Source: Alicyclobacillus sp. SO9 (GTDB taxonomy: Bacteria; Bacillota; Bacilli; Alicyclobacillales; Alicyclobacillaceae). From it: DNA of 64,000 nt. The position numbers and the translations under genes are program-made. Positions 8,101 to 16,890 of the stretch are shown piece by piece. The stretch lies in assembly GCF_016406125.1 (NCBI RefSeq), contig NZ_CP066339.1, positions 2,170,001 to 2,234,000 of the forward strand. Reading direction: 5' to 3'. The first letter of the stretch is position 1. Each line of letters opens with the position of its first letter. The notes below the pieces were generated by a model. That model was not told the DNA's origin. It did not search any database and saw only the letters and a list, made by a program, of their open reading frames with translations.

Positions 8101-9701
8101 CAAAGGTAGCAGTCAAGGTACCTGTGGTACCTAACATTGGAACTATCGCCGTTGGGATTGTCAAAGCGGGAGCAGACGTCGTCAATCTAAGCGGTTTTGA
8201 TGGTGGAACGGGTGCAGCCCGAGCCCATGCTTTAAGACATGTGGGACTGCCCATTGAAATTGGTGTCAAACGTGTTCACGAGGCATTGTCTGAGGCCGGA
8301 CTCCGTGATGTTGCAGAAGTCTGGGCGGACGGTGGGATGAAATCGGGCACGGACGTGATGAAGGCCATTTTACTCGGAGCAAACCGCGTTGGGTTTGGAA
8401 CCATGGCAATGGTGGCCATTGGTTGCACATCTTGCCGAGCCTGTCATAAAGACACGTGTCACGTAGGGATTGCAACCCAAATGAACGATATGGCAGAAGC
8501 TTTGGAAAAGGGTGTAAAGTCATTCCAACCACGGGAGTTTGAAGCAGCCGTTCGTCATTTGTCAAAATTCTTTACTGACATTGGCGAGGAAGTAGCACGG
8601 CTGACGGCGGCACTCGGTGCACAGAGGACACAGGACCTGGTCGGACGCAGCGATTTGTTGGAGCAGTTTACGCTTCAAAATTCTATAGACCTGACAGAGT
8701 TGACACGCGTAAACCGAAGATTCAAAGGCCAAGGTACAATGATTTCTTACAGAGACTGGGTTGAAGAGTACGGGCTGAATCAAGTGTCAAGTGATGTCGC
8801 CATGGCGGCAGGAACAGAAGGAAATGCAGTCTCCGCAGCCGCAGACGCAACCCTGCGCAAAGTCTATTCGCACTCCTACAAATCAAAGCAGGGAGAAGAC
8901 AATCACTCCCTGTCAACGGTCTACACCCCAAAGCGCACTCTGGGAACATGGGAATCAGGGGCGCATGTGCGTGAAAAGGGGAGCATCGGCAAGTACGTTC
9001 TGCGGCACCCGTTCGTCGCTGGCAATGGTTTTGCATCCTACCACTCGGTGGGCATGCATTCCGCAGCGTTGGGTGGTGCACAGGACGGTGTTGGGAAGAC
9101 AGCGTACGGCGGCAAAATTGTCGTATTGAAGCACCGCACTCCTGACGGAAGATGGATTGGGGGTTCGGTCGGCAAATGTATTGCCTATGGTGCACAACAC
9201 GGACTGTTCCTTGTTCAAGGCAATGCAGATGCGAGAGCGTGCATCCGACTGTCGGGAGCCGATATCGTCTTCGGTGGTGAAGCCAAGGCGCCGGTAGGTG
9301 AGACGGGGGCCAGTATTGGAACGAGATCGAACCTGAAAGGCTTTGCCTTCGAGTATATGACCTCGGGCCGTGCTGTGGTTTTAGGAGACCCAGGGCCTTG
9401 GATTTGCGCCGGTATGACGGGCGGATCGGTTTATCTCCGCGTTCAGCGTGAAAGGGGCTTGACTGAAGAAGCCTTAAGACGCAGGATTGCGAAGGGTGCA
9501 AAGGTCTCTATGCAACCTCTGGATGATGAGGGAGAAGCAGACGTCATTGAATTGCTCAGTGCATATCAGAAAGAACTTCGCAGAAGCGGACAATTAGAAG
9601 AAGCAGACAAAGTCCAAAAATTGTTGGAGAGTCCAGGCGAACACTTCCGTGCCATTCGTCCTGGAGAAGACATTACGGACCAGACGATAGCCACAGAATA
9701 G
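5121..9701 (+). CDS. gltB: Glutamate synthase, large (alpha) subunit
   Basis: 1526 residues, full length for GOGAT alpha. It makes two glutamates from glutamine and 2-oxoglutarate. Order of domains: a glutaminase domain with nucleophile Cys17 in HDACGIF after a short propeptide, a central domain, the FMN-binding synthase domain (KPGEGGHLPGSKV, GFDGGTGAARAHALRHVG), a cysteine cluster for the 3Fe-4S centre near residue 1100 (CTSCRACHKDTCHVGIATQ), and a C-terminal GXGXG beta-helix. The start TTG at 5121 is preferred because AAAGGAAG lies at proper distance; GTG at 5112 is too close. No gltD (beta subunit) is adjacent, so the electron donor is unknown: GltD elsewhere or ferredoxin. The gene stands alone between an ARG-box region and its own terminator. 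Confidence 0.93.
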   Translation: MDLNAVTTNVTREHDACGIFARIEKSGVPTYKTVQMGLDALKALRHRGGFINGEGDGCGLLLDIPVSMWEARLRAVGHDIDVRKDKRFFIGHFFLDRDHAGSLQYIIQNRLEQFGVSVLSVATDNVNRAALGPLASREDPFFLQVAGLTPSEETDVLYRLTIDLETIAGVHVVSLNHHSVVYKVVGDGSTLEAYFKDFSHPDFSSSSALAHTRYSTNTGTTFKRVQPFALLGHNGEINTIARFYEEAGMTNIPVDAEFSDSQMVDSVLHNFVAEKGWSLFETAELLQPPILNEIKQMDAQLSDMYMYFRALWGPFSQGPAGMMMRYGTEAVFSVDALGLRPLWLVETGDSYVFSSEQGIVPADEWTEEPRPLAPGEKVGVSMTQAARLVPYEELQQRVLERSSQRYKFTGERKTIRFRSPYQDRTSVSQLYEDNTPMARKMAAFGWQDDHLKWMDFEIQTGAEPIKSLGYDGPLPALHKDPRLLSDFLQETVAVVTNPAIDREREIEHFSTRTLLGRRPSFSGEYPKFATRIELQSPLVFEELPSRYEIESDEIRTLAHRNGTLTYEDALTALHTNRNGTVEILIHREQGEGVEAAVERFALEALEAVQAGAQMIVLDDRLQFRRGSHIDPFLVTAAVHKSLLRSASKNGGEYLRRRTSILLRSAGLRNLHDIMTAVGLGADAVNPYLMWEIAADKGGIQALTNLYKALTKGIEKVLSTLGIHELRGYERLFGGVGLASNIADILGIPNFCSNEVSGYGYQDMEDGAKARQELYETADERTLRKLKLFQMYPRIWKAAGTVAQGELDYASYQERLSKFESDNPISLRHALRLKFPTAKVVEPKSVIVDTGIDKHKYPLVISSMSFGSQNETAYRAYAEAAYRANIVAMNGEGGEIKDILTKYPNHRGRQIASGRFGANAELCNHAYVLEIKIGQGAKPGEGGHLPGSKVTVQVANARNASPGVDLISPSNNHDIYSIEDLAQVIQELHTVNPEAKVAVKVPVVPNIGTIAVGIVKAGADVVNLSGFDGGTGAARAHALRHVGLPIEIGVKRVHEALSEAGLRDVAEVWADGGMKSGTDVMKAILLGANRVGFGTMAMVAIGCTSCRACHKDTCHVGIATQMNDMAEALEKGVKSFQPREFEAAVRHLSKFFTDIGEEVARLTAALGAQRTQDLVGRSDLLEQFTLQNSIDLTELTRVNRRFKGQGTMISYRDWVEEYGLNQVSSDVAMAAGTEGNAVSAAADATLRKVYSHSYKSKQGEDNHSLSTVYTPKRTLGTWESGAHVREKGSIGKYVLRHPFVAGNGFASYHSVGMHSAALGGAQDGVGKTAYGGKIVVLKHRTPDGRWIGGSVGKCIAYGAQHGLFLVQGNADARACIRLSGADIVFGGEAKAPVGETGASIGTRSNLKGFAFEYMTSGRAVVLGDPGPWICAGMTGGSVYLRVQRERGLTEEALRRRIAKGAKVSMQPLDDEGEADVIELLSAYQKELRRSGQLEEADKVQKLLESPGEHFRAIRPGEDITDQTIATE

Positions 9702-9733
9702 GGTTCAATTTCGGACGGAAGATGGATACAGAG

Positions 9734-9762
9734 CCGCGGTGCTTGGCACCGCTGTTTTTTTT
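9734..9762 (+). terminator. Rho-independent terminator of gltB
   Basis: GCGGTGC (736-742 within this kb), loop TTG, GCACCGC, then TGTTTTTTTT. A strong stem and U-run 35 nt after the gltB stop separates it from the argF transcript. Confidence 0.85.
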
Positions 9763-9782
9763 GCATAAATTCCGATTGCCAC

Positions 9783-9818
9783 TTGATGATTATACATATT
9801 CATGTATAATAATTCATA
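9783..9818 (+). promoter_or_regulatory. argF promoter overlapped by ARG box
   Basis: The -35 TTGATG (9783-9788) and -10 TATAAT (9805-9810) are 16 bp apart. CATGTATAATAATTCATA (9801-9818) matches the Bacillus AhrC operator consensus at 14 of 18 positions and covers the -10, a placement suited to repression by arginine-bound ArgR. Confidence 0.75.
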
Positions 9819-9863
9819 AGTTCTTGATAAGCATTCATCAAGTTGAAGCGGGAGGCGACCTGC

Positions 9864-10934
9864 GTGTACGCATGGAAAGAGGAAGTCACACCAGTTGGTT
9901 TAGGTGAAGGGATTGAACCTCTGGGCCAAGGATACTTGTCAGTTCGACTGCAAACAGCGTTAATGGCGGCACATCGTTTGTGGCACGGACGTGATTTACT
10001 AGATTATTCAGATGCAACTGTTGAAGACGTGGAAGCCCTTTTGAAGTTATCTGTCTTGCTCAAAGAGGCACAGAAGAGCGGTTTTCCACATGCGTTGCTC
10101 AAGGGGCAAACCCTCGGTATGATTTTTGAGAAGGCATCGACTCGAACGAGAATGTCATTTGAAGTCGGCATGTTGCAATTAGGCGGGCACGCTTTGTTCC
10201 TCTCAAGCAGCGCTACGCAAATAGGCAGAGGTGAGCCTCTTTCGGATACAGCTCAAGTGATGTCACGCTATGTAGACGCATTGATGGTTCGTACTTTCGC
10301 TCATACGGATTTGGAGTTGCTAGCGAACTCTGCAAGCGTTCCTGTTATTAATGGTCTTACAAATGAGCATCATCCGTGTCAGGTGTTGGCCGACATTCTG
10401 ACTCTGCTTGAATACAAGGGCACTCTTAAAGGATTGACAGTTGCATTTGTCGGGGACGGCAACAACATGGCGCATTCGTGGCTGCAACTTGCTCCTAAAT
10501 TTGGTATCAACATCAGGGTTGCAGCGCCGCCAGGGTATTTACCAGACAATGACATTGTGGAGTTTGCCAAAAAAGATGCCGTAAGTCAACGGGCTCAAAT
10601 TCTTGTTACCACTGATGCCGTACGCGCAGTCAAAGGGGCTGACGTTGTCTACACTGATGTCTGGACCAGCATGGGGGATGAGGAGGAAGCAGAGTTTCGT
10701 CAGCATATCTTTGCAAATTATCAGGTTAACGAAGAACTTGTTTCACATGCACACCCAGACTACTTGTTTATGCACTGCCTGCCCGCTCATCGCGGAGAAG
10801 AGGTAACAGCTGGTGTGATTGACGGAGAACATTCTGTGATTTTTGATGAAGCCGAAAATCGGCTCCACGTGCAAAAAGCAGTGCTTGCAGCAACTATGAG
10901 CAAAACGCAGGTTTTTGGGGAGGAATCAGAGTGA
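9864..10934 (+). CDS. argF: Ornithine carbamoyltransferase
   Basis: 356 residues. It makes citrulline from ornithine and carbamoyl phosphate. The carbamoyl-phosphate motif STRTR, the HPCQ motif in [13 protein letters not shown], and the ornithine-side [10 protein letters not shown] are intact. It is about 45 residues longer than a usual ArgF at the N-terminus ([19 protein letters not shown]...). The GTG at 9864 is chosen because GGGAGG lies 8 nt upstream. An internal ATG at 9963 would give the standard length but has no ribosome site. First gene of argF-argG-argH; its stop overlaps the argG start by 4 nt. Confidence 0.94.
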   Translation: MYAWKEEVTPVGLGEGIEPLGQGYLSVRLQTALMAAHRLWHGRDLLDYSDATVEDVEALLKLSVLLKEAQKSGFPHALLKGQTLGMIFEKASTRTRMSFEVGMLQLGGHALFLSSSATQIGRGEPLSDTAQVMSRYVDALMVRTFAHTDLELLANSASVPVINGLTNEHHPCQVLADILTLLEYKGTLKGLTVAFVGDGNNMAHSWLQLAPKFGINIRVAAPPGYLPDNDIVEFAKKDAVSQRAQILVTTDAVRAVKGADVVYTDVWTSMGDEEEAEFRQHIFANYQVNEELVSHAHPDYLFMHCLPAHRGEEVTAGVIDGEHSVIFDEAENRLHVQKAVLAATMSKTQVFGEESE

Positions 10935-12217
10935 GTAAAGAAAAATTGGTGTTGGCATACTCCGGCGGTTTGGATACATCCGTAGCAATAGCTTGGTTGA
11001 AGGAAAACTTCGGTTATGACGTAATTGCGATGTGTGTGGATGTAGGTGAAGGCTTAGACTTGGACTTTGTGCAGCAAAAAGCTTTGGAAGTAGGCGCAGT
11101 GAAATCCTACCGTATCGACGCAGTGGAGCGGTACGCATCTGAGTTTGTGGCACCTGCGCTGAAAGCAAACGCCTTATATGAAGGAAAGTATCCATTAGCT
11201 TCGGCATTGTCCCGTCCGTTGATTTCACAACTACTCGTCGAAGTAGCAGCTAAAGAGGGGGCCACAGCTGTAGCTCATGGCTGTACGGGCAAAGGGAATG
11301 ACCAGGTTCGGTTTGAAGTCTCTGTGAAAGCACTCAATCCGGATTTGGAAGTTGTCGCACCCGTGCGTCAGTGGAGTTGGACGCGTGATGAAGAGATTGC
11401 TTACGCCAAGGAACACGACATTCCAATTGCCGCGACCAAGGAGAATCCATACAGCATTGACGCAAATTTATGGGGGCGCGCGATTGAGTGCGGAGTATTG
11501 GAAGACCCATGGGCCGAAGCGCCAACAGACGCATGGCTTTGGACCACGGAAGCAAAGGACGCTCCTGATGAACCGGAGTACATTGAAGTATCCTTTGACG
11601 AAGGCGTACCGGTGGCGCTCAATGGTGAGGTCCTTCAACTCGGTGAGCTGATTTCGAAGCTAAACAAGATTGCCGGCAAACACGGCGTCGGTCGCATTGA
11701 CTGTGTTGAGAACCGCTTGGTCGGAATTAAATCTCGTGAGGTGTATGAATCACCGGCAGGCGTAGTGTTAGTGCAGGCCCACAACGAACTGGAGTCGTTG
11801 ACATTGACCCGGGAAGTAGCTCAATACAAAGCCACTGTAGAGTTGGAGTACAACAAACTCATTTACAACGGACTTTGGTTCTCACCATTAAAGGAAGCTT
11901 TTGACGCATTTGTAGACACGACTCAGAAAAACGTGACGGGAGACGTCCGTGTGAAGCTCTACAAAGGGCAAGCACAAACTGTCGGTCGTAAATCACCGTA
12001 CTCACTCTACCGCCACGATTTGGCCACGTACTCTGCAGGAGACACCTTTGACCATCAGGCTGCTGTGGGCTTTATCAGCTTGTGGGGCATGCCGACAACG
12101 GTTTACGCAGGACTTCAGAACCAGTTGGGTGCTAAATCAGACCAGACACTGCCCGGTGTAAGTGTATCTGTCGCAGAGAAAGAATCGGTGGGGTCTGTAG
12201 AGGGGCCCAATGCATGA
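10931..12217 (+). CDS. argG: Argininosuccinate synthase
   Basis: 428 residues. It condenses citrulline and aspartate with ATP. The PP-loop [14 protein letters not shown] at the N-terminus and [13 protein letters not shown] are diagnostic. The C-terminus runs about 25 residues beyond the typical end ([18 protein letters not shown]) and is probably a disordered tail. The start GTG overlaps the argF stop and the stop overlaps the argH start, each by 4 nt, indicating translational coupling through the three genes. Confidence 0.96.
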   Translation: MSKEKLVLAYSGGLDTSVAIAWLKENFGYDVIAMCVDVGEGLDLDFVQQKALEVGAVKSYRIDAVERYASEFVAPALKANALYEGKYPLASALSRPLISQLLVEVAAKEGATAVAHGCTGKGNDQVRFEVSVKALNPDLEVVAPVRQWSWTRDEEIAYAKEHDIPIAATKENPYSIDANLWGRAIECGVLEDPWAEAPTDAWLWTTEAKDAPDEPEYIEVSFDEGVPVALNGEVLQLGELISKLNKIAGKHGVGRIDCVENRLVGIKSREVYESPAGVVLVQAHNELESLTLTREVAQYKATVELEYNKLIYNGLWFSPLKEAFDAFVDTTQKNVTGDVRVKLYKGQAQTVGRKSPYSLYRHDLATYSAGDTFDHQAAVGFISLWGMPTTVYAGLQNQLGAKSDQTLPGVSVSVAEKESVGSVEGPNA

Positions 12218-13611
12218 AATTATGGGGAGGACGATTTTCGCAAGATACGAATGAGTTGGTAGAACAGTACACAGCTTCTATCGCCTTTGATAAGCGACTT
12301 GCAGAAGTCGACATCCGCGGCAGCATCGCGCATGCCAAGATGCTGGGAACTACGGGTATCATTGCGGAAGTTGATGCGAATCTTCTGGTGACAGGCCTCA
12401 ATGAGATACGACACGACGTAGAAGCTGACAAAATTGAATGGCGCGTTGAAGACGAAGATATTCATATGAATGTGGAACGCTTGCTTCACGAGCGCATAGG
12501 TCCAGTTGCTGGGAAACTGCACACGGGGAGAAGCCGTAATGACCAAGTAGCCTTAGATATGCATTTGTTTGTGAAAGAATCGATACAGGAGCTGCAGGCG
12601 GCAGTGAGCCGCCTGCAGCAGGTGTTGCTGGAGCAGTCGGAAAGACATCTCGACGTTGTCATTCCGGGCTACACTCATCTGCAACGGGCTCAGCCGATTT
12701 TATTCAGTCACCACCTCCTGGCTTACTTTTGGATGTTACAGAGAGATTTTGACCGACTAGAGGACGTTCATCGGCGAACAGATATGTCCCCTTTGGGTGC
12801 CGGAGCATTGGCTGGAACCACGTTTGCTGTTGACAGGCAGTATACAGCAAAGCTCCTTGGTTTTGCCGGCCTGTATGAGAACTCTCTGGATGCAGTTTCG
12901 GACAGGGATTATTTGATTGAGTTTCTCAACACGGCAAGCATTCTCATGATGCACCTGTCTCGAATGTCGGAGGAATTGATACTGTGGGTGAGCGAGGAAT
13001 TTGGATTCATCGAGTTGTCCGATGCTTACTGCACCGGGTCAAGTATGATGCCGCAGAAGAAGAATCCCGATGTTCCCGAAGTGATACGCGGTAAGACTGG
13101 CCGTGTATACGGACATTTGATGGCCCTGCTCACGACGCTGAAGGGTCTGCCGCTGGCGTATAACAAGGATATGCAGGAAGATAAGGAAGGCGTTTTTGAT
13201 ACACTGGACACGTTACTTCCAGCACTGGAACTGGTGCGTGGAATGATGAACTCATTCACAGTGCAGACACACCGTCTGAAAAAGGTTTTTGGACAGGATT
13301 TTTCCAATGCAACGGACGTCGCTGACTATCTGGTCCAAAAACAAATGCCTTTTCGTGAAGCTCATGCCGTCGTAGGCCAACTCGTGATGCAAGCCATTGA
13401 AAAGGGGACAAACCTTGCAGGACTCTCATTGGCTGATTACAAGGCGTGCTCTCCGCTGTTTGATAAGGATGTGTTTGCGGCAATAGAAGTTCGCCGCGTC
13501 GTGGATGCGCGACAAAGCCGTGGAGGAACGGGGACCAGTGCTGTGATACAGCAAATCGAATACGCAAAAGACACACTGCGGTCACAACGAAGCAAATCAA
13601 TTGGAATTTAG
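12214..13611 (+). CDS. argH: Argininosuccinate lyase
   Basis: 465 residues of the fumarase/aspartase superfamily, the last step to arginine plus fumarate. The N-terminus [16 protein letters not shown], the [13 protein letters not shown] motif, and the superfamily signature [15 protein letters not shown] are intact. It overlaps argG by 4 nt and closes the argFGH operon. No strong terminator follows, so some read-through into the lysC leader is conceivable. Confidence 0.96.
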   Translation: MKLWGGRFSQDTNELVEQYTASIAFDKRLAEVDIRGSIAHAKMLGTTGIIAEVDANLLVTGLNEIRHDVEADKIEWRVEDEDIHMNVERLLHERIGPVAGKLHTGRSRNDQVALDMHLFVKESIQELQAAVSRLQQVLLEQSERHLDVVIPGYTHLQRAQPILFSHHLLAYFWMLQRDFDRLEDVHRRTDMSPLGAGALAGTTFAVDRQYTAKLLGFAGLYENSLDAVSDRDYLIEFLNTASILMMHLSRMSEELILWVSEEFGFIELSDAYCTGSSMMPQKKNPDVPEVIRGKTGRVYGHLMALLTTLKGLPLAYNKDMQEDKEGVFDTLDTLLPALELVRGMMNSFTVQTHRLKKVFGQDFSNATDVADYLVQKQMPFREAHAVVGQLVMQAIEKGTNLAGLSLADYKACSPLFDKDVFAAIEVRRVVDARQSRGGTGTSAVIQQIEYAKDTLRSQRSKSIGI

Positions 13612-13683
13612 GCATATTGTTGCGTTACCGCAATAAAGTAGGTACACTAGACTACCATAGAACCCCGTGATTAGACCTCGGCA

Positions 13684-13736
13684 GTCAGAATGCGAAGAAC
13701 CTATTCTGACCGGTGAGGTTCTTCATTAACTTGAAG
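13684..13736 (+). promoter_or_regulatory. Folded leader of lysC with interleaved hairpins
   Basis: GTCAGAAT (13684-13691) pairs with ATTCTGAC (13703-13710), while GAAGAACC (13694-13701) pairs with GGTTCTTC (13717-13724). Because the halves interleave, the two stems either form a pseudoknot or exclude each other. A third short stem CTTCA/TGAAG (13721-13725, 13732-13736) competes with the second. This does not match the lysine riboswitch that I would expect before lysC. It may be a translational switch. Confidence 0.45.
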
Positions 13737-13760
13737 AAGTAACAGATAGGAGTGGAGAGG

Positions 13761-14987
13761 TTGCGGATTGTACAGAAGTACGGCGGGACTTCGGTGGGGA
13801 GCTTGGAGCGAATTGAAGCTGTAGCTGACAGAGTTGCGAAAACAGTACAGGCCGGCAATGAATGTGCTGTTGTGGTCTCTGCCATGGGTAAAACCACGGA
13901 CCAGTTAGTAGAGCTGGCGAAAGGACTTACGAACAAACCGGATGCCAGGGAACTGGACGCGTTGCTGTCAACTGGAGAGCAGGTCTCAGCAGCGCTTTTG
14001 TCAATGGCGCTACACAAGCGCAATATTACTGCCAAGTCCTACACTGGCTGGCAGGCTGGTATCGAAACAGAGGCCATACATGGGACAGCGCGGATGACAA
14101 ATGTTCGTACGGAATTCCTGGAACAGGCTTTGAAGGACGGAATCGTTCCGGTTGTAACGGGCTTTCAAGGTATTGCCGGAGACTCAGTGACGACGCTTGG
14201 CCGCGGGGGCTCGGACACTACCGCAGTGGTGATTGCGGCTGCACTTGATGCAGATGTGTGTGAGATCTATACAGATGTTACGGGGGTCTTCACAACGGAT
14301 CCGCGAACCGTACCTAACGCTCGGAAAATCAAGTCTCTACAGCATGAGGAAATGTTGGAACTCGCGACATTGGGTGCTCAGGTTTTGCATCCGCGCGCAG
14401 TAGAAAATGCGAAGAAGTTCTCAGTACGTCTAGTGGTTAAATCTAGTTTTTCTGAAGAAGAGGGGACAGAAATCGTGGCTGATTTGGAGGGTCTTGAACT
14501 GCAAAAACCTGTAACGGGTATTGCAACTGAGAAGAGTGTCGCGCGAATCGCCGTGGTCGGTGTACCGGTCAATCGGCACGGTCTTGCCAAGATGTTTTCA
14601 AAGCTTGCTGAAGAAAGAGTAAACGTAGACGTTATCGTTCAGAGTGTTGTTAAGGAACGTGTTGTCGATGTTTCGTTTACCGTTCAGGAGCAAGATGTCG
14701 ATGAGGCGCTAGCGGTCGTCGAAGGTCTGAGAACCGAACTGGGCTTTGAAGATGTCATTAAAGAGTCAGGTTTAGCGAAAATTTCCATTGTCGGAGCCGG
14801 CATGATTAGTAATCCTGGGGTTGCGGGCGAAATGTTCGAAATTTTAGCAAGTGCGGACGTGACAATCAAGATGGTCAGCACTTCAGAAATCAAAGTGTCC
14901 TGTATTATCCCCGCTTCGCAACTGGCAACGGCCGTTTCATCTGTCCACAGTGCTTTCTTGGAGGGAGTACTGTCCGGAAGCAAGTAA
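13761..14987 (+). CDS. lysC: Aspartate kinase
   Basis: 408 residues from TTG at 13761, the same size as Bacillus aspartokinase II. It phosphorylates aspartate, opening the lysine, diaminopimelate, threonine, and methionine pathways. KYGGTSVGS is the N-terminal kinase motif, GRGGSDTTAV and YTDVTGVFTTDPR are conserved catalytic and nucleotide segments, and two ACT domains follow (about 265-335 and 345-408) for feedback binding. A GTG at 13752 is in frame but overlaps the ribosome site. The 5' leader folds into interleaved hairpins. Confidence 0.94.
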   Translation: MRIVQKYGGTSVGSLERIEAVADRVAKTVQAGNECAVVVSAMGKTTDQLVELAKGLTNKPDARELDALLSTGEQVSAALLSMALHKRNITAKSYTGWQAGIETEAIHGTARMTNVRTEFLEQALKDGIVPVVTGFQGIAGDSVTTLGRGGSDTTAVVIAAALDADVCEIYTDVTGVFTTDPRTVPNARKIKSLQHEEMLELATLGAQVLHPRAVENAKKFSVRLVVKSSFSEEEGTEIVADLEGLELQKPVTGIATEKSVARIAVVGVPVNRHGLAKMFSKLAEERVNVDVIVQSVVKERVVDVSFTVQEQDVDEALAVVEGLRTELGFEDVIKESGLAKISIVGAGMISNPGVAGEMFEILASADVTIKMVSTSEIKVSCIIPASQLATAVSSVHSAFLEGVLSGSK

Positions 14988-15042
14988 AAACGGAGAACTA
15001 CTCAAAAATGAGTCTTAGTTTTAGATTGTTCGAAATATTTCA

Positions 15043-15070
15043 TTGACATTCGTTCAATCCTTCTATAAAT
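15043..15070 (+). promoter_or_regulatory. SigA-type promoter of serA
   Basis: TTGACA (15043-15048) and a TATAAA/ATAAAT -10 (15064-15070) at 15-16 bp spacing lie immediately before the riboswitch, placing the transcript start near 15077. Confidence 0.6.
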
Positions 15071-15089
15071 TCAAGGAAACAAAAGAGAC

Positions 15090-15205
15090 AGTGTTCGCAT
15101 GACTGGCGGATTTTTAAGGGGATTACCTTGTGGGAGTGCGAATGAATGAAATTGCCGACCGCCTGGGCGCTGCTCGTATGAGGAGTGTGCCCTGCGGTTT
15201 TTATT
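15090..15205 (+). ncRNA. ZTP (pfl) riboswitch with terminator, upstream of serA
   Basis: P1 pairs TTCGCA (15094-15099) with TGCGAA (15137-15142). The conserved GACTGGCGG (15101-15109) is followed by the small hairpin AAGG/CCTT (15116-15129). The second conserved block CCGCCTGGGC (15159-15168) pairs its CCGCC with GGCGG (15105-15109), forming the family pseudoknot. The same CCGCCTGGGC strand alternatively pairs with GCCC-T-GCGGT (15189-15198) before a run of U, giving a terminator. Binding of ZTP, a signal of low 10-formyl-THF, should favour the pseudoknot and read-through into serA. This fits serine as the main one-carbon donor. Confidence 0.88.
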
Positions 15206-15286
15206 TTCGGCATGTCTCTCCAAGCAGCGACAGTCACGGCGGGAGAGGCGCAAGACAGAGACTATAAGGAGTTGGGAGAGAGGCGT

Positions 15287-16870
15287 ATGAAGGTCTTCGT
15301 AGCAGATGATATTTCCTCCTTGGGGCTTGACCGATTGAAGCAGTATCAAGAGATTGAGATTGAAAAAAGGACAGGTCTGAAAGAAGACGAACTCATTGCT
15401 GCCGTTTCCGATGCAGAAGCTTTGCTTGTTCGGTCACAGACAAAAGTGACACGAAAGGTCATCCAAGCTTGTGGGCAGCTGAAAGTGATTGGCCGGGCTG
15501 GCGTTGGAGTGGACAACATTGATGTTGATGCGGCTACAGAACACGGCATCGTTGTAATTAATGCTCCTGACGGTAATACAATTTCTGCTGCAGAACACAC
15601 CTTTGCAATGCTGATTTCACTGTCGCGGCATATTCCGCAGGCGCGTCAGACGATGCAGGAGGGAAAGTGGGACCGTAAGACTTTTGTCGGTGTTGAGCTG
15701 TCAGGAAAGACGCTTGCCGTTGTCGGAATGGGGCGTATTGGAACTGAAGTGGCCAAGCGTGCTAAAGCATTTGGAATGCGTCTTGTTGCCTACGATCCAT
15801 TTTTGACAGAAGACCGTGCCAAGACACTTGGTGTCACATTAAAGTCGCTTGAAGATGCGGTCGCAGAAGCCGATTTTGTGACTGTTCATACACCTTTGAC
15901 AAAAGATACGAAACATATTATTGATGAGAAAATGTTCGGAAAAATGAAAACCGGAGTCCGAATCGTGAACTGTGCCCGCGGCGGTATCATTGACGAAGTT
16001 GCCCTTTGCGAGGCACTGACAAGCGGCAAGGTTGCAGGTGCTGCTTTCGATGTTTTTGAAGAGGAACCCGTGACGGCAGACCATCCTCTGCTGCAATTTC
16101 CTCAAGTCATCACAACGCCCCACTTGGGGGCATCGACGGTAGAGGCGCAGGTCAATGTGGCTGTCTCTGTCGCAGAAGAAGTTGGGCATGTGCTGGTTGG
16201 AAAGCCGTTTAAGAACGCTGTAAACATACCTTCTCTAAGCGAAGAGCAGAAACAGTATTTACAGCCGCATCTAAATTTGGGTGAGCGCCTCGGGAAATTT
16301 GTAGGTCAATTGGCGTCTGGGGCTATGTCTGAAGTAGAAATGGTGTTTTGCGGTGAACTTGATGACAGTGATTTACCCTTTGTGTCGAGAAGTGTCTTGA
16401 AAGGGCTCTTGGGCTACAGATACGGTGACGAAGTCAACTTCATCAATGCTCCGACTTTGGCTAAGCAGGCAGGTATGACTATACGACAGGTCCGTGAATC
16501 GCAGCACAAGGTATTTACCCATCTTCTCAGTCTGTCGGTTCGGGTCAACGGAGAATTACACAAGGTAGCGGGTACGCTGTACAACGGTCTTGGTCCGCGT
16601 ATTGTTGAAATTGAGGGCTATCCAATCGACGCAAGTACAGAAGGAAAGATGATTTTCACAAAACACCATGACAGACCCGGGATGATTGGGCATCTTGGCA
16701 GCATGTTGGGCAAGGAACAGATTAATATTGCTGCGATGCAGGTGGGTCGTAAGGAAACGGGTGGAGAGGCAGTCATGCTTCTGACAGTGGATAAGCTGGT
16801 ACCTGAATCGGTAGTGCATGAGTTGTCGCAGCTGCCTGGCATTCATGAAGTACAGACCATTGTACTCTAG
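15287..16870 (+). CDS. serA: D-3-phosphoglycerate dehydrogenase
   Basis: 527 residues, the long SerA form with a C-terminal ACT domain. It commits 3-phosphoglycerate to serine synthesis with NAD. The Rossmann motif VVGMGRIGTEVAKRAKAFG, the substrate-side VIGRAGVGVDNID, and the HTPLTKDTKHII and TPHLGAST segments are intact. The last 75 residues (MIFTKHHDRPGMIGHLGSMLG...) are the ACT regulatory domain. The ATG at 15287 is preferred since the upstream in-frame extension lies in the riboswitch leader. It heads a serA-serC-HAD hydrolase series. Confidence 0.95.
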   Translation: MKVFVADDISSLGLDRLKQYQEIEIEKRTGLKEDELIAAVSDAEALLVRSQTKVTRKVIQACGQLKVIGRAGVGVDNIDVDAATEHGIVVINAPDGNTISAAEHTFAMLISLSRHIPQARQTMQEGKWDRKTFVGVELSGKTLAVVGMGRIGTEVAKRAKAFGMRLVAYDPFLTEDRAKTLGVTLKSLEDAVAEADFVTVHTPLTKDTKHIIDEKMFGKMKTGVRIVNCARGGIIDEVALCEALTSGKVAGAAFDVFEEEPVTADHPLLQFPQVITTPHLGASTVEAQVNVAVSVAEEVGHVLVGKPFKNAVNIPSLSEEQKQYLQPHLNLGERLGKFVGQLASGAMSEVEMVFCGELDDSDLPFVSRSVLKGLLGYRYGDEVNFINAPTLAKQAGMTIRQVRESQHKVFTHLLSLSVRVNGELHKVAGTLYNGLGPRIVEIEGYPIDASTEGKMIFTKHHDRPGMIGHLGSMLGKEQINIAAMQVGRKETGGEAVMLLTVDKLVPESVVHELSQLPGIHEVQTIVL

Positions 16871-16890
16871 CGTGGACATACCGTTTTCGC

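Noticed and set aside
8722-9501. 259-codon open frame antisense to gltB
   Set aside because: It lies wholly within the well-conserved 3' part of gltB, has no ribosome site, and has a composition typical of a shadow frame.
13612-13760. Lysine riboswitch before lysC
   Set aside because: The leader is only about 150 nt and I could not find the L-box core elements; only simple interleaved stems are visible.
15185-15286. In-frame 34-codon N-terminal extension of serA
   Set aside because: It starts inside the riboswitch terminator, has no ribosome site, and encodes residues unlike any SerA.
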